Shown: piece by piece, positions 32,484-32,595 of the stretch | Layout: each line of letters starts with the position of its first letter | How positions within the stretch are numbered: the stretch's first letter is position 1 | Assembly: GCA_016901395.1 (NCBI GenBank) | Contig: JAEAMQ010000087.1 | Location: 1-32,595 of the forward strand | Length of the DNA stretch: 32,595 bases | Source of the DNA: Prevotella sp. | GTDB lineage: Bacteria > Bacteroidota > Bacteroidia > Bacteroidales > Bacteroidaceae | Direction of reading: 5' to 3' | Translations under genes and position numbers: made by a program | Notes under the pieces: generated by a model | What the model was told of the DNA's origin: nothing | Database searches by the model: none | The model's input: only the letters and a program-made list of their open reading frames with translations

Positions 32484-32595
32484 AAAAATGAAATGGCAAG
32501 CAACCTATTATCCGAAACGGAAATTGTCATCTCGCCATCTGTCTGAGTATGCAACCCACTGTATATCCTGTCCATCCCCCCCACCCTTGAGGGTC

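Overview
The window looks like chromosomal DNA of a Bacteroidales bacterium, most likely Prevotellaceae (Prevotella/Segatella-like). The evidence is a SusC/SusD pair, many promoter -7 boxes of the Bacteroidetes form TAnnTTTG, a multi-SLBB Wza-type export protein, and a four-subunit 2-oxoacid:ferredoxin oxidoreductase typical of anaerobic Bacteroidetes. No rRNA, tRNA, CRISPR array or intact insertion sequence was seen.

Region 1 (1-14342) is an exopolysaccharide or capsule locus read on the minus strand from a strong promoter near 14311-14342. Its order of transcription is Wza-like export protein, Wzz-like chain-length protein, Wzy-like polymerase, Wzx-like flippase, hexapeptide acetyltransferase, GNT-I-like glycosyltransferase, GT2, a GT-D-like protein, two further GT2 enzymes, and two tandem initiating sugar transferases. 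The second sugar transferase is cut by the window edge. Four genes (acetyltransferase to GT-D-like protein) are chained by ATGA stop/start overlaps. A membrane-anchored GH16 glycanase (2816-3673) sits inside the locus on the opposite strand with its own promoter. Together these genes would start, build, acetylate, flip, polymerise, export and possibly trim one polysaccharide.

Region 2 (14343-18821) is an AT-rich accessory island. It holds a decayed HipB-like HTH gene, frameshifted at an 8-G tract and again near its 3' end, followed by a possible HipA N-terminal relic. Next come a type II restriction enzyme and C5-cytosine methyltransferase (minus strand) and a divergent Vsr-type endonuclease.

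Region 3 (18790-23387) is a SusC/SusD glycan-uptake pair with no adjacent hydrolase or regulator. The SusC lacks the usual N-terminal extension domain. The SusD coding sequence begins with 13 in-register copies of a 7-bp repeat lying inside the reading frame before the lipoprotein signal.

Region 4 (23623-26870) is an operon of a tiny TPR protein and the ferredoxin-like, alpha, beta and gamma subunits of a 2-oxoacid:ferredoxin oxidoreductase. It is followed by a 22-bp tandem repeat array and a strong forked hairpin with a T tail. Region 5 (27102-32595) is a standalone TrpB2-type tryptophan synthase beta chain, then a minus-strand cluster of a KefB-type antiporter, a SpoU-type RNA methyltransferase and a NUDIX hydrolase.

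The least explained structures are the heptamer array in susD, the 22-bp array with a related copy 8 kb away, and the broken hipBA-like relic beside the restriction cassette. No convincingly new multi-gene system is evident.
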